Assembly (NCBI GenBank): GCA_016721425.1
Contig: JADKID010000008.1
Coordinates: forward strand, 124,001 to 188,000
From: Bryobacterales bacterium
GTDB taxonomy: Bacteria > Acidobacteriota > Terriglobia > Bryobacterales > Bryobacteraceae
DNA: 64,000 nucleotides
Direction of reading: 5' to 3'
Shown here: piece by piece, positions 1 through 9,944 of the stretch
Layout: each line of letters opens with the position of its first letter
How positions within the stretch are numbered: position 1 is the stretch's first letter
Translations under genes and position numbers: made by a program
The notes under the pieces: model-generated
What the model was told of the DNA's origin: nothing
Seen by the model: only the letters and a program-made list of their open reading frames with translations
Databases searched by the model: none

Positions 1-119
1 GCTGCGATTCGCCGCAGAATTGGTTGCCACGCTAGCTGCTTCTCATCCCTCGGCGGAGCCTCCAGACGAGCAAAGCTCGCCGCGATGGAAGCACCATCAA
101 TTGTCTCAAAACTTCCCAT
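1..119 (-). CDS. 5' end of an unidentified protein, running off the left edge
   Basis: An open minus-strand frame of 39 codons begins at the ATG at 119 and reaches base 1 without a stop. A strong ribosome binding site (AAGGAGGA, 129-136 on the complementary strand) lies 8-9 nt upstream of this ATG. An in-frame ATG at 128 is nearly in contact with the Shine-Dalgarno, so 119 is the better start. The visible peptide starts MGSFETIDGASIAASFARLE. It has no signal peptide and no motif that I recognise. It points the same way as the epimerase at 288-1343 and lies downstream of it, so the two could be co-transcribed. Confidence 0.55.
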   Translation of the reverse strand, partial: MGSFETIDGASIAASFARLEAPPRDEKQLAWQPILRRIA

Positions 120-287
120 TGTCGCCATTCCTCCTTGGCTGCAATTGCACGGAACAACAGATTGTTATCTGGTTTACTACACTCTGATTGACGCGTCGTG
201 GCGTACCCGGCTAACGCGAAGGTTGCCCCAGATGGCCTCGTCCTTCACATGCGGGCGGTAAAGGTCCAGAGTGCTGCCGGTTTTCCC

Positions 288-1343
288 CTAGCCATTGCGA
301 CTTTCGGACTGATGTCCTGCGGCCGCTGCCTTGGGTCTCAACACCGGGAACGCGTCCTCTCTCCGATCAGACATCGAATGAAATGCCGACGTTGGCAATC
401 GACCCGATTCCAGCATCTGACGAAGAGCACTGAATACTTCAAACTTCGGATGGTAGTCCAGCCTGGTGCGGGCCTTGCCTATATCCATTACAAAATCACC
501 GGACTCCACGAGTGCATCCTCAGCCGGCCAAGAGGAATAGATCACCGGGACGCCGGTAATCTCGTGCACTAGTTGAGCCACGGCGTTCATCGCCACTGGT
601 TGACCAGAACCAATGTTGAAGGTCTCATTGCGCGCTTGAATGTGCGTACCACACAATTCCAACGCATCTATTAAATCGTCAATGTGCAGAAAATCACGGA
701 CCTGACTACCTTCCCCGTAGATGCTGAGAGGCTGGCCGTTGGCCCCTTGGTAGATCAGGCGGTTGATGAACCCATACGACTGGTTTGGTTCCGGTCGATA
801 AAATGCGAATGGATTAGAGATCCGGCAAATCGAGTAGGTGATAGTACCGCGATGTGCCTGGATCTGGTGATAATTCTCTACGCAGACTTTATGAGCTGCG
901 TAGAAGCTGGTTGGGATGACCGGCGAGGTTTCGCTAACCGGGAGGACCTGCGCCCGGCCGTAAACCAGTCGGCTGCTGGAGAAAACAACGTGTGGTCGGT
1001 TGCCCGCTTCTTCGCAAGCCCTGAGAATCTCCAGCTGAAATTTACAGTTGCCCTCCAGGCTCGTCCTAGGGTCCTGGTTGCTTGCGACAGCCCCTGAGGT
1101 GCCCGCCAGGTTGTAAATGACGTCCGCGTTGCGGATAGCCTCTCGGAGCTGCACGTTTCGAACCTTGTCGTCGACTGCCATCTCAACGACGTCGACGCCA
1201 CGCAATGCCGTGAGGCATGACTTCTCTGCCCCTCTCCGGCTGAACGCCGTGACGGGCTGTCCGGCGCAACTTAGCCTGGCGGCCAAGTGACGTCCGATGA
1301 ACCCAGTTCCTCCGAAAAGTACAGTCAACGGTGATGCCCTCAA
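288..1343 (-). CDS. NAD-dependent epimerase/dehydratase (extended SDR)
   Basis: This 351-residue protein is an extended short-chain dehydrogenase acting on nucleotide sugars. The N-terminal Rossmann motif GGTGFIGRHLA lies at about residues 11-21. The catalytic tyrosine and lysine appear as YAAHK near residue 148, after an SSSRLVYG segment. A C-terminal substrate domain carries the family-typical YGEGSQVRDFLHIDD stretch (about 230-245). These features match UDP-glucose 4-epimerase/GDP-mannose dehydratase relatives, but the exact sugar cannot be read from sequence. The start is a TTG with no clear ribosome binding site, so the true start is uncertain. It diverges from the flippase gene, with a 468-bp gap, and probably provides a precursor for the same polysaccharide. 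Confidence 0.85.
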   Translation of the reverse strand: MRASPLTVLFGGTGFIGRHLAARLSCAGQPVTAFSRRGAEKSCLTALRGVDVVEMAVDDKVRNVQLREAIRNADVIYNLAGTSGAVASNQDPRTSLEGNCKFQLEILRACEEAGNRPHVVFSSSRLVYGRAQVLPVSETSPVIPTSFYAAHKVCVENYHQIQAHRGTITYSICRISNPFAFYRPEPNQSYGFINRLIYQGANGQPLSIYGEGSQVRDFLHIDDLIDALELCGTHIQARNETFNIGSGQPVAMNAVAQLVHEITGVPVIYSSWPAEDALVESGDFVMDIGKARTRLDYHPKFEVFSALRQMLESGRLPTSAFHSMSDRREDAFPVLRPKAAAAGHQSESRNG

Positions 1344-1811
1344 GTGAAGAAAACATTAGCATCGAATATACGGATGAGTCAAGAATATTCTTCCTACAGC
1401 GGTACTAGAACTACCAGCGGGTAACATCTGCCCTTCAGGCCTAACTCCTTTGCTTGCTACTCCTTGAGCCGACGCTGGCAGGATGGAGTAAGTGAACCAG
1501 GCCTGTAGTAATGTTCGTCTTGCGTCCCGTCTCTGCCGGTCTATCCTGCTCAAAAACAGGGCTTCGGGATTGAGTGACAACGGCGAAGCGGCCAAGGCTG
1601 GGGTATCGGTGAGGACGGTTGAGCAACTCCTGTCCAACTCGGCGCCCAGCAGCCGCGGCCGGTTGCGACGTGGGACTTTTCCACACCGCGGAGGGAGGTG
1701 GACCCGCCAATTATCGTGAGGGGGGCGGGAGCTTTATGCTAGCTTGGAGGTCCGGCAAGCGACGGTGGTGCCCATTGAGAATCTAGGCAAGCCTCAGCCG
1801 CAGGGGTCAAG
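1344..1811. other. Divergent intergenic region, no gene seen
   Basis: This 468-bp gap separates the minus-strand epimerase from the plus-strand export block. Short frames on both strands overlap each other and show no family motif. It should hold promoters for both directions, but I could not identify convincing -35/-10 pairs. Confidence 0.5.
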
Positions 1812-3086
1812 TTGAGTAAAACTGCTGGAAGAATCCAGTCCTTCCTTTACGTCAGTGTGCCGAAGCTGCTCAGCGGCTTAGCCAGTCTTGGAATCAACGT
1901 GCTGTTGATGCGCTACCTGACGACGGAGGAGTTCGGCAGATGGAGCCTGTGTGCGGCAGCAATCCTGGCGTGCGATGCCATCGTCGGTTCGGCGCTCGAC
2001 CTGACAGTTCTCAAGGAGGCTCCGGCATGGGACCGGGATGATAGAGCGAGGAGCATAGCGTTTCAGCAATCGGCATTGCTGGTGAAGATTGTGGGTGGGC
2101 TTGGGCTGCTGGCGCTGCTAGTTGTCGCGGCGAGCCCTTTGAGCCGCCTTCTGTTTAGGTCCACCGAACATGCGCCGCTGGTGCCGCTGGCGGGCGCTGT
2201 TGCTCTGGGCATGCTGATGCTCAGGACAGCTCAAATCCATGTGCAGATTCGCGGTAATTTGAAGGTGTTCGGAGCGCTCGATCTGGCTCATTTTCTAATG
2301 CGGATGGGCGGAGTGGGTTTGCTGATCGCGTTGGGGCAGGTCTCAACGGGAGCGGTACTGGTTAGTTTTCTATTCGCCCCATTGTTGGCCTTCGCTTGCT
2401 GGGCAAGTACCGCTGGCCGGGAGGTTGTCCAAAATGTTCGCGTCGATCGGCCGATGATGCGCCTACTGTTCGCCAACCTGGGCTGGTATCTGCTGACGTT
2501 CGGACTGTCCGGCGCAATCAGCCGGATGGACGTGTTTGTGCTCTCCCAGTGGACAGACCTCCGCGAGGTGGGCATCTACTCCGCGGGAGCGACTTTGGCG
2601 ATCATCCCCCAAATTCTTGGCTCGTATCTCTCGGTGCTCTTCAGTCCGAAGATCACTCCTCTATTGAACGAGGGTCGCTTTTTTAACTATTTTCGACGAG
2701 TCCAAGGCGGAATTCTGGCGCTGACAGCACTCTCCTATCTGGTGTTCAGGCTCACTTGGCCGCCAGCCGCGACGTATCTGCTGCCGGCGTCCTTTGTGCG
2801 CTCAGGCGACATCGTCCAGGCTCTGATCCCTGGCGCGCTCGCCGGGATGGCGACGTTGCCTCTCACGCTCTCGTTCATTCTGTTCGTTCGTCCGAGATTC
2901 TTCTTTGCGCTGGATTGCGTGGCCGTTCCGTTTCTACTCGCGGGCTACTATTTCGGCCTGAAGACGAGCGGTGTCGTGGGAGCGGCCTGGGTGACCACGG
3001 GTGTCAATCTATCCAGGGCCCTGATCGCCCAGGTGCTTGCGTGGAAGTGGGCCAGGGAGAGCGATTTGAGTCGAAATCGGCTATAA
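1812..3086 (+). CDS. Polysaccharide flippase (Wzx/MATE-like, MviN-type fold)
   Basis: A 424-residue polytopic membrane protein. It has roughly twelve hydrophobic segments, starting at about residue 12 (SVPKLLSGLASLGINVLLM) and ending at about residue 410. The N-terminal pattern of a hydrophobic segment followed by MRYLTTEEFGRWSL is typical of the polysaccharide biosynthesis/Wzx family, which flips lipid-linked repeat units across the inner membrane. Length is as expected for Wzx. The start is a TTG preceded by a weak AGGGG. It opens the plus-strand export block, followed 36 bp later by the Wza-like gene. Its substrate is presumably the repeat unit made by the glycosyltransferases at 11.9-22.9 kb. 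Confidence 0.85.
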   Translation: MSKTAGRIQSFLYVSVPKLLSGLASLGINVLLMRYLTTEEFGRWSLCAAAILACDAIVGSALDLTVLKEAPAWDRDDRARSIAFQQSALLVKIVGGLGLLALLVVAASPLSRLLFRSTEHAPLVPLAGAVALGMLMLRTAQIHVQIRGNLKVFGALDLAHFLMRMGGVGLLIALGQVSTGAVLVSFLFAPLLAFACWASTAGREVVQNVRVDRPMMRLLFANLGWYLLTFGLSGAISRMDVFVLSQWTDLREVGIYSAGATLAIIPQILGSYLSVLFSPKITPLLNEGRFFNYFRRVQGGILALTALSYLVFRLTWPPAATYLLPASFVRSGDIVQALIPGALAGMATLPLTLSFILFVRPRFFFALDCVAVPFLLAGYYFGLKTSGVVGAAWVTTGVNLSRALIAQVLAWKWARESDLSRNRL

Positions 3087-3122
3087 TGCATCAAACTGGG
3101 TTTGGAGGAGGAAGAGGGCGCC

Positions 3123-3803
3123 ATGTGTTACTGGAGAGGCCTGCGAATTGCTGCGTTCCTGCTGGCTGTGGCTGGCTGGGGCCAGACGAAAGAGACGGAC
3201 GACATCTACCGTCTGCAGCCAGGCGATGGGATCGAGATCAAGTTCTATTTCAATCCGGAGCTGAATGACACCGCGTTGATTCGGCCGGACGGCCGGATTG
3301 CGCTGCCTCTGATTGGAGAGGTCGTAGCGGGCGGCAGAACCGTGGCGGATGTATCACGGGAACTGGAGCAACGATTTGCGCCTGAGTTGAAGAATCCCAA
3401 AGTCTCGATCGCGGTCCGGACCTTCAGCTCTCAGCGGGTCTTTGTGGGGGGCGAAGTCAATCGAGCGGGTACAGTGACGATCGCAGGTAACCTGACGGTG
3501 CTCGACGCCATCATGGACGCCGGTGGGAGCCGGAGGACCGGCGACCTGTCGCGAGTGGTCCTGATCCGCAAATCGAAGTCCGACGCGCCCGAAAGGCACG
3601 TACTCCGCCTGAATGGCGAAAAGAGCGCGCTCGCGCAGCGTTCGGATATCGGCATGCGCGTGCAGCCATTCGATCTGATTCTGGTGCCGGAAACAAAGAC
3701 CGCAAGAATGGACCGTTGGGTGGACCAGACGATCCGTCAGATGATCCCTGCGAATCTGAGCGCCGGATTCAGCTACCTCTTCAACCCGCTTGTCGTACAG
3801 TGA
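3123..3803 (+). CDS. Wza-like polysaccharide export protein
   Basis: A 226-residue exported protein. After a hydrophobic signal segment (residues about 5-20, ending GWGQT) comes the polysaccharide export motif YRLQPGDGIEIKFYFNPEL, then an SLBB-type domain containing VFVGGEVNRAGTV and LTVLDAIMDAGG. It would form or line the outer-membrane or periplasmic polysaccharide exit channel. I prefer the ATG at 3123 to an in-frame TTG at 3102, because a purine-rich GGAGGAGGAAGAGG (3104-3117) sits 5 nt before 3123 and would otherwise be coding. The protein is shorter than classical Wza (about 380 residues) and has no lipobox cysteine, so it may be a minimal periplasmic form. Its stop overlaps the start of the next gene (TGATG). 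Confidence 0.88.
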   Translation: MCYWRGLRIAAFLLAVAGWGQTKETDDIYRLQPGDGIEIKFYFNPELNDTALIRPDGRIALPLIGEVVAGGRTVADVSRELEQRFAPELKNPKVSIAVRTFSSQRVFVGGEVNRAGTVTIAGNLTVLDAIMDAGGSRRTGDLSRVVLIRKSKSDAPERHVLRLNGEKSALAQRSDIGMRVQPFDLILVPETKTARMDRWVDQTIRQMIPANLSAGFSYLFNPLVVQ

Positions 3804-6800
3804 TGATGGCAACCCTCCATCGCGCGATTGCCCACTTAATCCTCGTTTCCACGGCGCTCACTCCGGCGCTCGCGGCTGGGGCAGAGAGTTGGACTCCAAT
3901 CGGGCCCGCTGGTGCGACCGTGATGTCGATCGAGTACGATCCGTTTACCGCCCGCCGGATCCTGGCTGGAACGTACTTCGGCGGGCTTTATGAAAGCAAC
4001 GACGACGGTGCAACCTGGAAACATGTCGAGACCGCATTCGGTACTTTCAGCGTGTTTGCAGTTGCCTTCGATCCGAGCCGTCGAGGCGTTGTTTATGTGG
4101 GGACTCTCCTTGGCGGCGTCTTCAAGTCTGAAGATGGTGGAGTGACTTGGGCGGCGAGGAACAAGGGGCTCCCCGATCTTGTGGTTCAGGCAGTGGCTAT
4201 CGATCCTGCCAATCCGGGCACGCTTCTGGCCGTTACAGGAAACAAGCTACTGCGCAGTTCGGATGGTGCGGAGAACTGGTCGTTGGTGCCGCTGGCCCAA
4301 GAGGCGGGTGTCCCGAGTTGCCTCCTCTGGGACTACCGCAGTCCTGGTTCGGTCTATCTGGGAACTCAAGGGCATGGTGTATGGCGCAGTCTGGATAGCG
4401 GCGTAAAATGGGAGCCGTTCATGGAGGGCATCGGCGAACGGGTGATCAATTCCCTTTCGATTGGAGTCGGTGCTCAACGCAAGATCTACGCGGCGACCAG
4501 CGACGGGTATGCATTTCGAGTCTCACCGAGTGAAACTAAGTGGTCCCAGCTGAACATCTGGCCCTACGCGCCCCCAGCGGCGGTGAACAGCGTATTTGTG
4601 CACCCCGCCACGATCAATGTACTGATAGCGGGCACGGGTGAAGGCGCTTATCTGAGCAGGGACAACGGCGCAACCTGGACCAAGTTCTGGAACGGCGGCG
4701 TTGGCAAGATCCGGTCCGATCTCTTCGCGACGAAGGTTTTCTTCGCCGGCATCTCCGGCGGACTTCATCTGACGACGGATCTTGGCCGCACGGCAGGCAA
4801 AGTTGATTTCGGGCTTCAGAATGTCTTCGTAGGTACGCTGGCAGCTTTCGATAACGGCGCCTCCTCCATTTTGCTGGCGGGCACTGAGTATGGCGTTTTC
4901 TCGGCCAAGGGCAGGCCGTTCTCGTGGGCGCCACCAGCCCTCCATCAGCGCGTCTTTTCTCTGCACCCGGTTCCGCACGAATCGGACAAAATCTACGCCG
5001 GCACGGAAGCGTTCGGAGTATGGAAGAGCACCGACGGAGGCGGCTCCTGGAATGTGTCATCCAACGGTCTGCTGCCGAATACGATCTACGCTATCGACAA
5101 GGGCGGGACGCCGAAATCGGTGCTGTGGGCCGGCAGTTCCTCGGGCCTGTATTACAGCTACAATGACGGCGCAACATGGAACCCGAGCTCGCTGGTGACA
5201 GCATCGAAGATTCTCTCCGTTGCGGCCGACCCGCGCGAGGCGTTTACCGCCTACTTCGGGAGTTTCGGCGGCACGGTGTTTCGCACTACCAACGCTGCAC
5301 AGTCGATTGAAGACATCTCGTCCGGCCTTCCGGACGAGAATATCGTGGCATTGCGGGTGCCGAAGGAGTCCAGCAGCAACCTCTATGCAGTGACCTCTGC
5401 CGGCTCGCTTTTTCTGTCTGAACGCCGGGGAGAAGGATGGGTGGACATCACGCCGTTGGGCTTCCAGGCGCTAACCCTCGAGATTGACCCCGAGAGGCCG
5501 TGGATCATGTATCTCGGCACGGCGGGCAACGGAGTCTTGAAGACGGAGTCTGGGGGAATTGAATGGCGGCAGCAAAGTAATGGAATCGGCTCTGCCTATG
5601 TTCTGTCGCTAGCCATTCATCCCAAGGACCCGAAGACGTGCTACGCCGGTGGCAGTGGAGTCATCTACAAGTCAACGGATGGCGGTGAGAGTTGGAACTC
5701 AGTCTCCACCGGACTTCCCCAGGCGAACGTCATCAAAATCAGCCCCGATCCGGACGATCCCGAGCGGGTCTACGTTTCGCTGGAAGGCCGAGGCGTCTAT
5801 CGCACAACCGACGGCGGCGGCGCCTGGCAGGCGCTGGAGGCCGGCTTGCCCAACGATGGCGCCATGCCGATCCTCGTAGATCCGGCCAAGCCATCCCGCC
5901 TCTTTGCGGGCAGTTCGCTACGAGGCGTCTTTACGAGTGAGGATGGTGGGGACACCTGGCAGCCGGCAAACGAGAATATGTCGCTATTTGTGCGAGGTGT
6001 TGCGACGGATGCCGGCAACTCCTCGATCGTCTATGCCGGCTCGCTGACAGCCGGGTTCTTCCGGTCTGACGACGCCGGCAGCCAATGGAAGAGCACCGGT
6101 CTGCGGGACGAAGTGATCATGACCGTTAAGGCCCATCCGCGGAAAAGCGGCACCGTATACGCCGGGACGACGTCCGGAATTCTGCGAAGCCTCGACTATG
6201 GCGATTCATGGCGGATTATCGGGCAGAGAGTGGCCTACGTGCTTTCCATTTGCCCGGACCCGAGGGACATCAATACCGTCTACATTGGGGGAGCCAGCGG
6301 CGCACTTGTCAAGAGTTCGGACGGCGGACGATCCTGGTCACCCGCTGATCGCGGCCTACCGGCTCAGAACATTACCTCGATCGTGATCAACCCAGAGAAC
6401 GGGAACCTTCACGCCTCGGTTGAACAGGGCCCAATCTACCTGAGCACGGATGGCGGCCGCAGTTGGAGAAGTACTCCGAATGCCCTGACTGGTGAGCCGC
6501 GAGTTGTCCAGCTTGTCTACGACCCGGTGACAAAAGCATATTACGCGGCTACAACCAACACCGGTATCCTCGTCAGTCTCGACGGGCTATCCTGGGCGAG
6601 TTTCAATACCGGGCTCACCAGCTTATCGATGACCTCGGTTATCGGCGTGCCTGGCCGGCCAGGCATCCTGATCGCATCCAGCGGCGATGCCGGCCTTTAC
6701 CTGTCCGACGGCGGGGCGAACTGGGTGCCGATTGGATCAGGGATCCCGACTCGGAAGATTACATCTCTGCGCGCCACGCGGGACGGCGCGCTCTTTGCGC

Positions 6801-7492
6801 TGGCGGAGTCCAATGTCTATCGGTCGTCAGACTTCGGATCAAGTTGGACGATGGTGGGCGTGGCGTTTGAGAGTGGGGCGCCGGTGGCCCTCTTCTCCGA
6901 TCCGTTTCAGCCAAGGACCCTCTATGTGACCACTTCGGGGGGCAGGCTGGAACTGAGTAGAGATGGCGGGGAGAGCTGGCACGAAGCCGGAGCAGGTCTA
7001 CCGGCGTCGCCAGTGAACACGATTGCGTTCGGCTCGGATTCCACCACCCTATTTGCGGGCTCGCTCGGTGAGGGTCTGCTAATCAGCCGCGATAGTGGTG
7101 AGACATGGACGGCATCGGCCACACCAGAGACCATCAATCCCTTCGTACTCGCCATTTTCGTCGATCCGAACAACCCCGAAGTGATCTATGCCGGCACCTC
7201 GGGCGGCGTGATCCGGTCTCGCGACGGTGGGGAGACCTGGGTCTCGATCAACAGCGGCCTGCCTCACTCCGCCATTCTGGCACTGGTCGCCGATCCAACG
7301 GTCGCCGGTACGGTATATGCAGGCACGGCTCGCGGCGTTTATGTCACGCAGAACGACGGAGAGAACTGGACTGAGATTCAAGGCGGGATGTTTCACTCCA
7401 ACGTGACATCCTTGGCGATTGATCCAAAGGACCCCCGCTTGGTCTATGCCGGGACGGAAGGAGGCGGTGTCTTCAAGTATGAACGGCCTTAA
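3803..7492 (+). CDS. Giant secreted Asp-box (BNR/sialidase-like) repeat protein
   Basis: A 1229-residue secreted protein. The start ATG at 3803 overlaps the preceding stop by one base and gives a good signal peptide (HLILVSTALTPALAAGAESW region) after MMATLHRAIA. The rest is made of about two dozen Asp-box motifs of the form S-x-D-x-G-x-x-W (for example KSTDGGGSW, RTTDGGGAW, RSRDGGETW), spaced about 40-45 residues apart. This predicts two or more consecutive beta-propellers like those of the BNR/VPS10/photosystem-stability (Ycf48) group. No sialidase RIP motif or catalytic acid pair is evident, so binding or scaffolding is more likely than hydrolysis. Its place between the export protein and a GH31 enzyme suggests a polysaccharide-associated surface role (inference). 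Confidence 0.85.
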   Translation: MMATLHRAIAHLILVSTALTPALAAGAESWTPIGPAGATVMSIEYDPFTARRILAGTYFGGLYESNDDGATWKHVETAFGTFSVFAVAFDPSRRGVVYVGTLLGGVFKSEDGGVTWAARNKGLPDLVVQAVAIDPANPGTLLAVTGNKLLRSSDGAENWSLVPLAQEAGVPSCLLWDYRSPGSVYLGTQGHGVWRSLDSGVKWEPFMEGIGERVINSLSIGVGAQRKIYAATSDGYAFRVSPSETKWSQLNIWPYAPPAAVNSVFVHPATINVLIAGTGEGAYLSRDNGATWTKFWNGGVGKIRSDLFATKVFFAGISGGLHLTTDLGRTAGKVDFGLQNVFVGTLAAFDNGASSILLAGTEYGVFSAKGRPFSWAPPALHQRVFSLHPVPHESDKIYAGTEAFGVWKSTDGGGSWNVSSNGLLPNTIYAIDKGGTPKSVLWAGSSSGLYYSYNDGATWNPSSLVTASKILSVAADPREAFTAYFGSFGGTVFRTTNAAQSIEDISSGLPDENIVALRVPKESSSNLYAVTSAGSLFLSERRGEGWVDITPLGFQALTLEIDPERPWIMYLGTAGNGVLKTESGGIEWRQQSNGIGSAYVLSLAIHPKDPKTCYAGGSGVIYKSTDGGESWNSVSTGLPQANVIKISPDPDDPERVYVSLEGRGVYRTTDGGGAWQALEAGLPNDGAMPILVDPAKPSRLFAGSSLRGVFTSEDGGDTWQPANENMSLFVRGVATDAGNSSIVYAGSLTAGFFRSDDAGSQWKSTGLRDEVIMTVKAHPRKSGTVYAGTTSGILRSLDYGDSWRIIGQRVAYVLSICPDPRDINTVYIGGASGALVKSSDGGRSWSPADRGLPAQNITSIVINPENGNLHASVEQGPIYLSTDGGRSWRSTPNALTGEPRVVQLVYDPVTKAYYAATTNTGILVSLDGLSWASFNTGLTSLSMTSVIGVPGRPGILIASSGDAGLYLSDGGANWVPIGSGIPTRKITSLRATRDGALFALAESNVYRSSDFGSSWTMVGVAFESGAPVALFSDPFQPRTLYVTTSGGRLELSRDGGESWHEAGAGLPASPVNTIAFGSDSTTLFAGSLGEGLLISRDSGETWTASATPETINPFVLAIFVDPNNPEVIYAGTSGGVIRSRDGGETWVSINSGLPHSAILALVADPTVAGTVYAGTARGVYVTQNDGENWTEIQGGMFHSNVTSLAIDPKDPRLVYAGTEGGGVFKYERP

Positions 7493-9920
7493 CCGCGTAG
7501 CCTGTCTCGTTCTAATCTCTTTGCCTGCACTGCTGGCGGAACTCCGCCTGGCGGGAAATGTGACCGGGGCGAAGCCACTGCCTGGCGGCATCGAATTGAC
7601 ACTTGATAGTGGCGGACTGGCTCGGGTTGACGTCTTGCGGCCCGGCATGATCCGCTTCCGCTTCAGCCCCAGTGGCAAGCTGCAAAACTACCGCACTGGG
7701 GCGGTGATCCTGAACGACGAGCCCAACCTGGGAACGCTGGTCACGGAGGCGGACGAGAGCATCATCGTACGCACATCCGCAGCGGTAATCACCATCCGGA
7801 AGAAGCCATTCCAAGTCGAAGTGAACCGGAGAGATGGGAGTCTGGTTCTCGCTGATGACCAGGCAGGCACCGGTTGGGACGATTCGACCGGGTTGGTGTT
7901 TACGCGGAAGGTGGCTCCGCAGGGAGAATCGTACTTTGGACTGGGCGCTCGCGGCGGTCCCATCGACAGACGCGGACGCGTGATTGTGATGCACAACGTG
8001 GATCGCAATGCCTACACAGAGTTCACCGACCCACTCTATATCAGCATCCCTTTCTTCTACGGTGTCAGGGATGGACGGGCGTGGGGGCTCTTTCTGGACA
8101 ATCCGGCCGATCCGTATTTCGACCTCGATGCGGCCCAGAATGGCCTGATGACTCTGGGCGCTGCCAAGGGCGAGTTGGACTATTACGTCTTTGTTGGCCC
8201 CGAGCCATGGACGGTTTCTGCGGCCTACTCTGAACTGACTGGACCCACTCCCTTGCCGCCCCTGTGGGCGCTCGGCTTTCACCAATCCCGTTACGGCTAC
8301 AAGTCTCAGGATGAGTTCATCAGCGTGGCGCAACGGCTGCGGAGAGAGCGATTCCCCTGTGACATTTTGTGGTTTGACATCGACTACATGGACCGGCAGC
8401 AGGACTTCACCTGGAACGCGAAGACATTCCCGAACCCGGTGGAGATGAACCGCAGCCTGGATCAACTCGGCTTTAAACGGATAAACATCGTCGAGCCGCT
8501 GATCGGCACAAGCGACGCGAACTGGCCCTATCTGGATGCCACGGGACTCTTCCTTCGAAACCCGGACGGCACTTCCAACGTGAGTGAGATCTGGTATGGA
8601 GATGTGAGTTTCATCGATTTCACCAATCCGGCCGCCCGGTTCTGGTACAAGCTCGCACTCTCCGCATTCATGGACAAATACGCCATCAATGGCCTGTGGC
8701 AGGATCTCAACGAACCTGCCCAGAACTTCATGCCCACCGTGCTCCACGACAACGATGGCCAGCCTCTGTCTGATCTCGAAGCCCGAAACACGTATGCGTT
8801 TAACATGGCGAAGACATCGTGGGAAACCATGCGGGAGATCCGGCCCACCACCCGTCCCTGGGCGATCTCCAGGTCCGGCTACTCCGGCATACAGCGATAC
8901 TCGGCCAATTGGAGCGGTGACACGCTCAGCACTTTCGACAGTCTCCGCGTGAGCCTGCAAATGACCATTAGCATGGGGGTCAGCGGGCAGAACTTCTTTG
9001 GACACGACATCGGCGGCTTCCTGGGCTCTCCGTCGGCGGAGTTGTTCTATCGCTGGATGCAGTTTGGCAGTATGATCCCCCTGTTTCGCAACCATGCCAC
9101 GGATACATCAGATCCGCGCGAGCTATGGTCATTCGGCCCACAAGTCGCCGCCAATGTCCGGGACGTAATCAACTTTCGATACCAGTTGCTGCCGTATCTC
9201 TACACCGCGTTTAAGGACACAACCGATAGCGGGCTGCCTCTTGTGGCGCCACTTTGGTTTTACTATCCGGCCGACGAGCGAACCTTTCGGGAAGATACGA
9301 GCTTCCTGCTGGGACGTGACCTCCTGGTTGCGCCGGTCATCACTGAGGGTGCCAATGCCCGGACAATCTACCTGCCGAAGGGTGATGACTGGGTCAACTT
9401 CCACGCGAACACCATCATTGCAGGCGGCCAGACTGTGATGGCCTCCGCACCGGTCGGCTTGATGCCCTTGTTCGTCAGAGCGGGATCCGTGATTGTCATG
9501 GGGCCAATTCGCCAGAGTGTAAAAGATAACAGCGGTTCGAGCCTGACGGTTCTCGCTTTTCCGGGCGCAACGGAGGGAGCAGCCGAGGTGTACGAAGACG
9601 ACGGCGAGTCTACAGACTATGAAAAGGGCAGCTTCAACCGGACACGTTTTGAGCAGTATCAGGTGGCAGGGGGACGAGTTGTGGTCGTGAAGCGAGTTGC
9701 CACCGGTTTCGCCCGTCCGGCTCGCAACTTCTCGATCAGATTTCGGGCAATGGCCAACAAACCTGCACAAGTACAGGTGAACGGGGTCGGCGTTGTCGAG
9801 GTCGATCAGGAGACGAAGCTCGATTCGATTCAGTTCGGGTGGTGGTATGACGCGCAAGCCAGAACTCTGGTGGTGCGGGTGCCGGACCAGGACAATCTGC
9901 AAGTGACTGCGCTTCCCTGA
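7479..9920 (+). CDS. Secreted GH31 family alpha-glycosidase
   Basis: An 813-residue exported glycoside hydrolase family 31 protein. The signal peptide follows MNGLNRVACLVLISLPALLA. An N-terminal beta-sandwich leads into the (beta/alpha)8 barrel, with LPPLWALGFHQSRYGY near residue 259 and WFDIDYMD near 298. The nucleophile is D409 in GLWQDLNEP and the probable acid/base is D481 in WSGD, so both catalytic residues are present. C-terminal beta domains follow (LLVAPVITEG, then YEDDGESTDYE). GH31 enzymes cleave alpha-glucosidic, alpha-xylosidic or related bonds. The start ATG at 7479 lies 14 nt inside the preceding gene, with GGAAGGAGG upstream. The enzyme may trim or recycle the exported polymer. 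Confidence 0.92.
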   Translation: MNGLNRVACLVLISLPALLAELRLAGNVTGAKPLPGGIELTLDSGGLARVDVLRPGMIRFRFSPSGKLQNYRTGAVILNDEPNLGTLVTEADESIIVRTSAAVITIRKKPFQVEVNRRDGSLVLADDQAGTGWDDSTGLVFTRKVAPQGESYFGLGARGGPIDRRGRVIVMHNVDRNAYTEFTDPLYISIPFFYGVRDGRAWGLFLDNPADPYFDLDAAQNGLMTLGAAKGELDYYVFVGPEPWTVSAAYSELTGPTPLPPLWALGFHQSRYGYKSQDEFISVAQRLRRERFPCDILWFDIDYMDRQQDFTWNAKTFPNPVEMNRSLDQLGFKRINIVEPLIGTSDANWPYLDATGLFLRNPDGTSNVSEIWYGDVSFIDFTNPAARFWYKLALSAFMDKYAINGLWQDLNEPAQNFMPTVLHDNDGQPLSDLEARNTYAFNMAKTSWETMREIRPTTRPWAISRSGYSGIQRYSANWSGDTLSTFDSLRVSLQMTISMGVSGQNFFGHDIGGFLGSPSAELFYRWMQFGSMIPLFRNHATDTSDPRELWSFGPQVAANVRDVINFRYQLLPYLYTAFKDTTDSGLPLVAPLWFYYPADERTFREDTSFLLGRDLLVAPVITEGANARTIYLPKGDDWVNFHANTIIAGGQTVMASAPVGLMPLFVRAGSVIVMGPIRQSVKDNSGSSLTVLAFPGATEGAAEVYEDDGESTDYEKGSFNRTRFEQYQVAGGRVVVVKRVATGFARPARNFSIRFRAMANKPAQVQVNGVGVVEVDQETKLDSIQFGWWYDAQARTLVVRVPDQDNLQVTALP

Positions 9921-9944
9921 AGCCGTGTGAACCAAGGAGGAACA

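Noticed and set aside
7512..9095. 527-codon minus-strand frame opposite the GH31 gene
   Set aside because: The sense strand has all GH31 motifs; the antisense translation shows no family features and no ribosome site.
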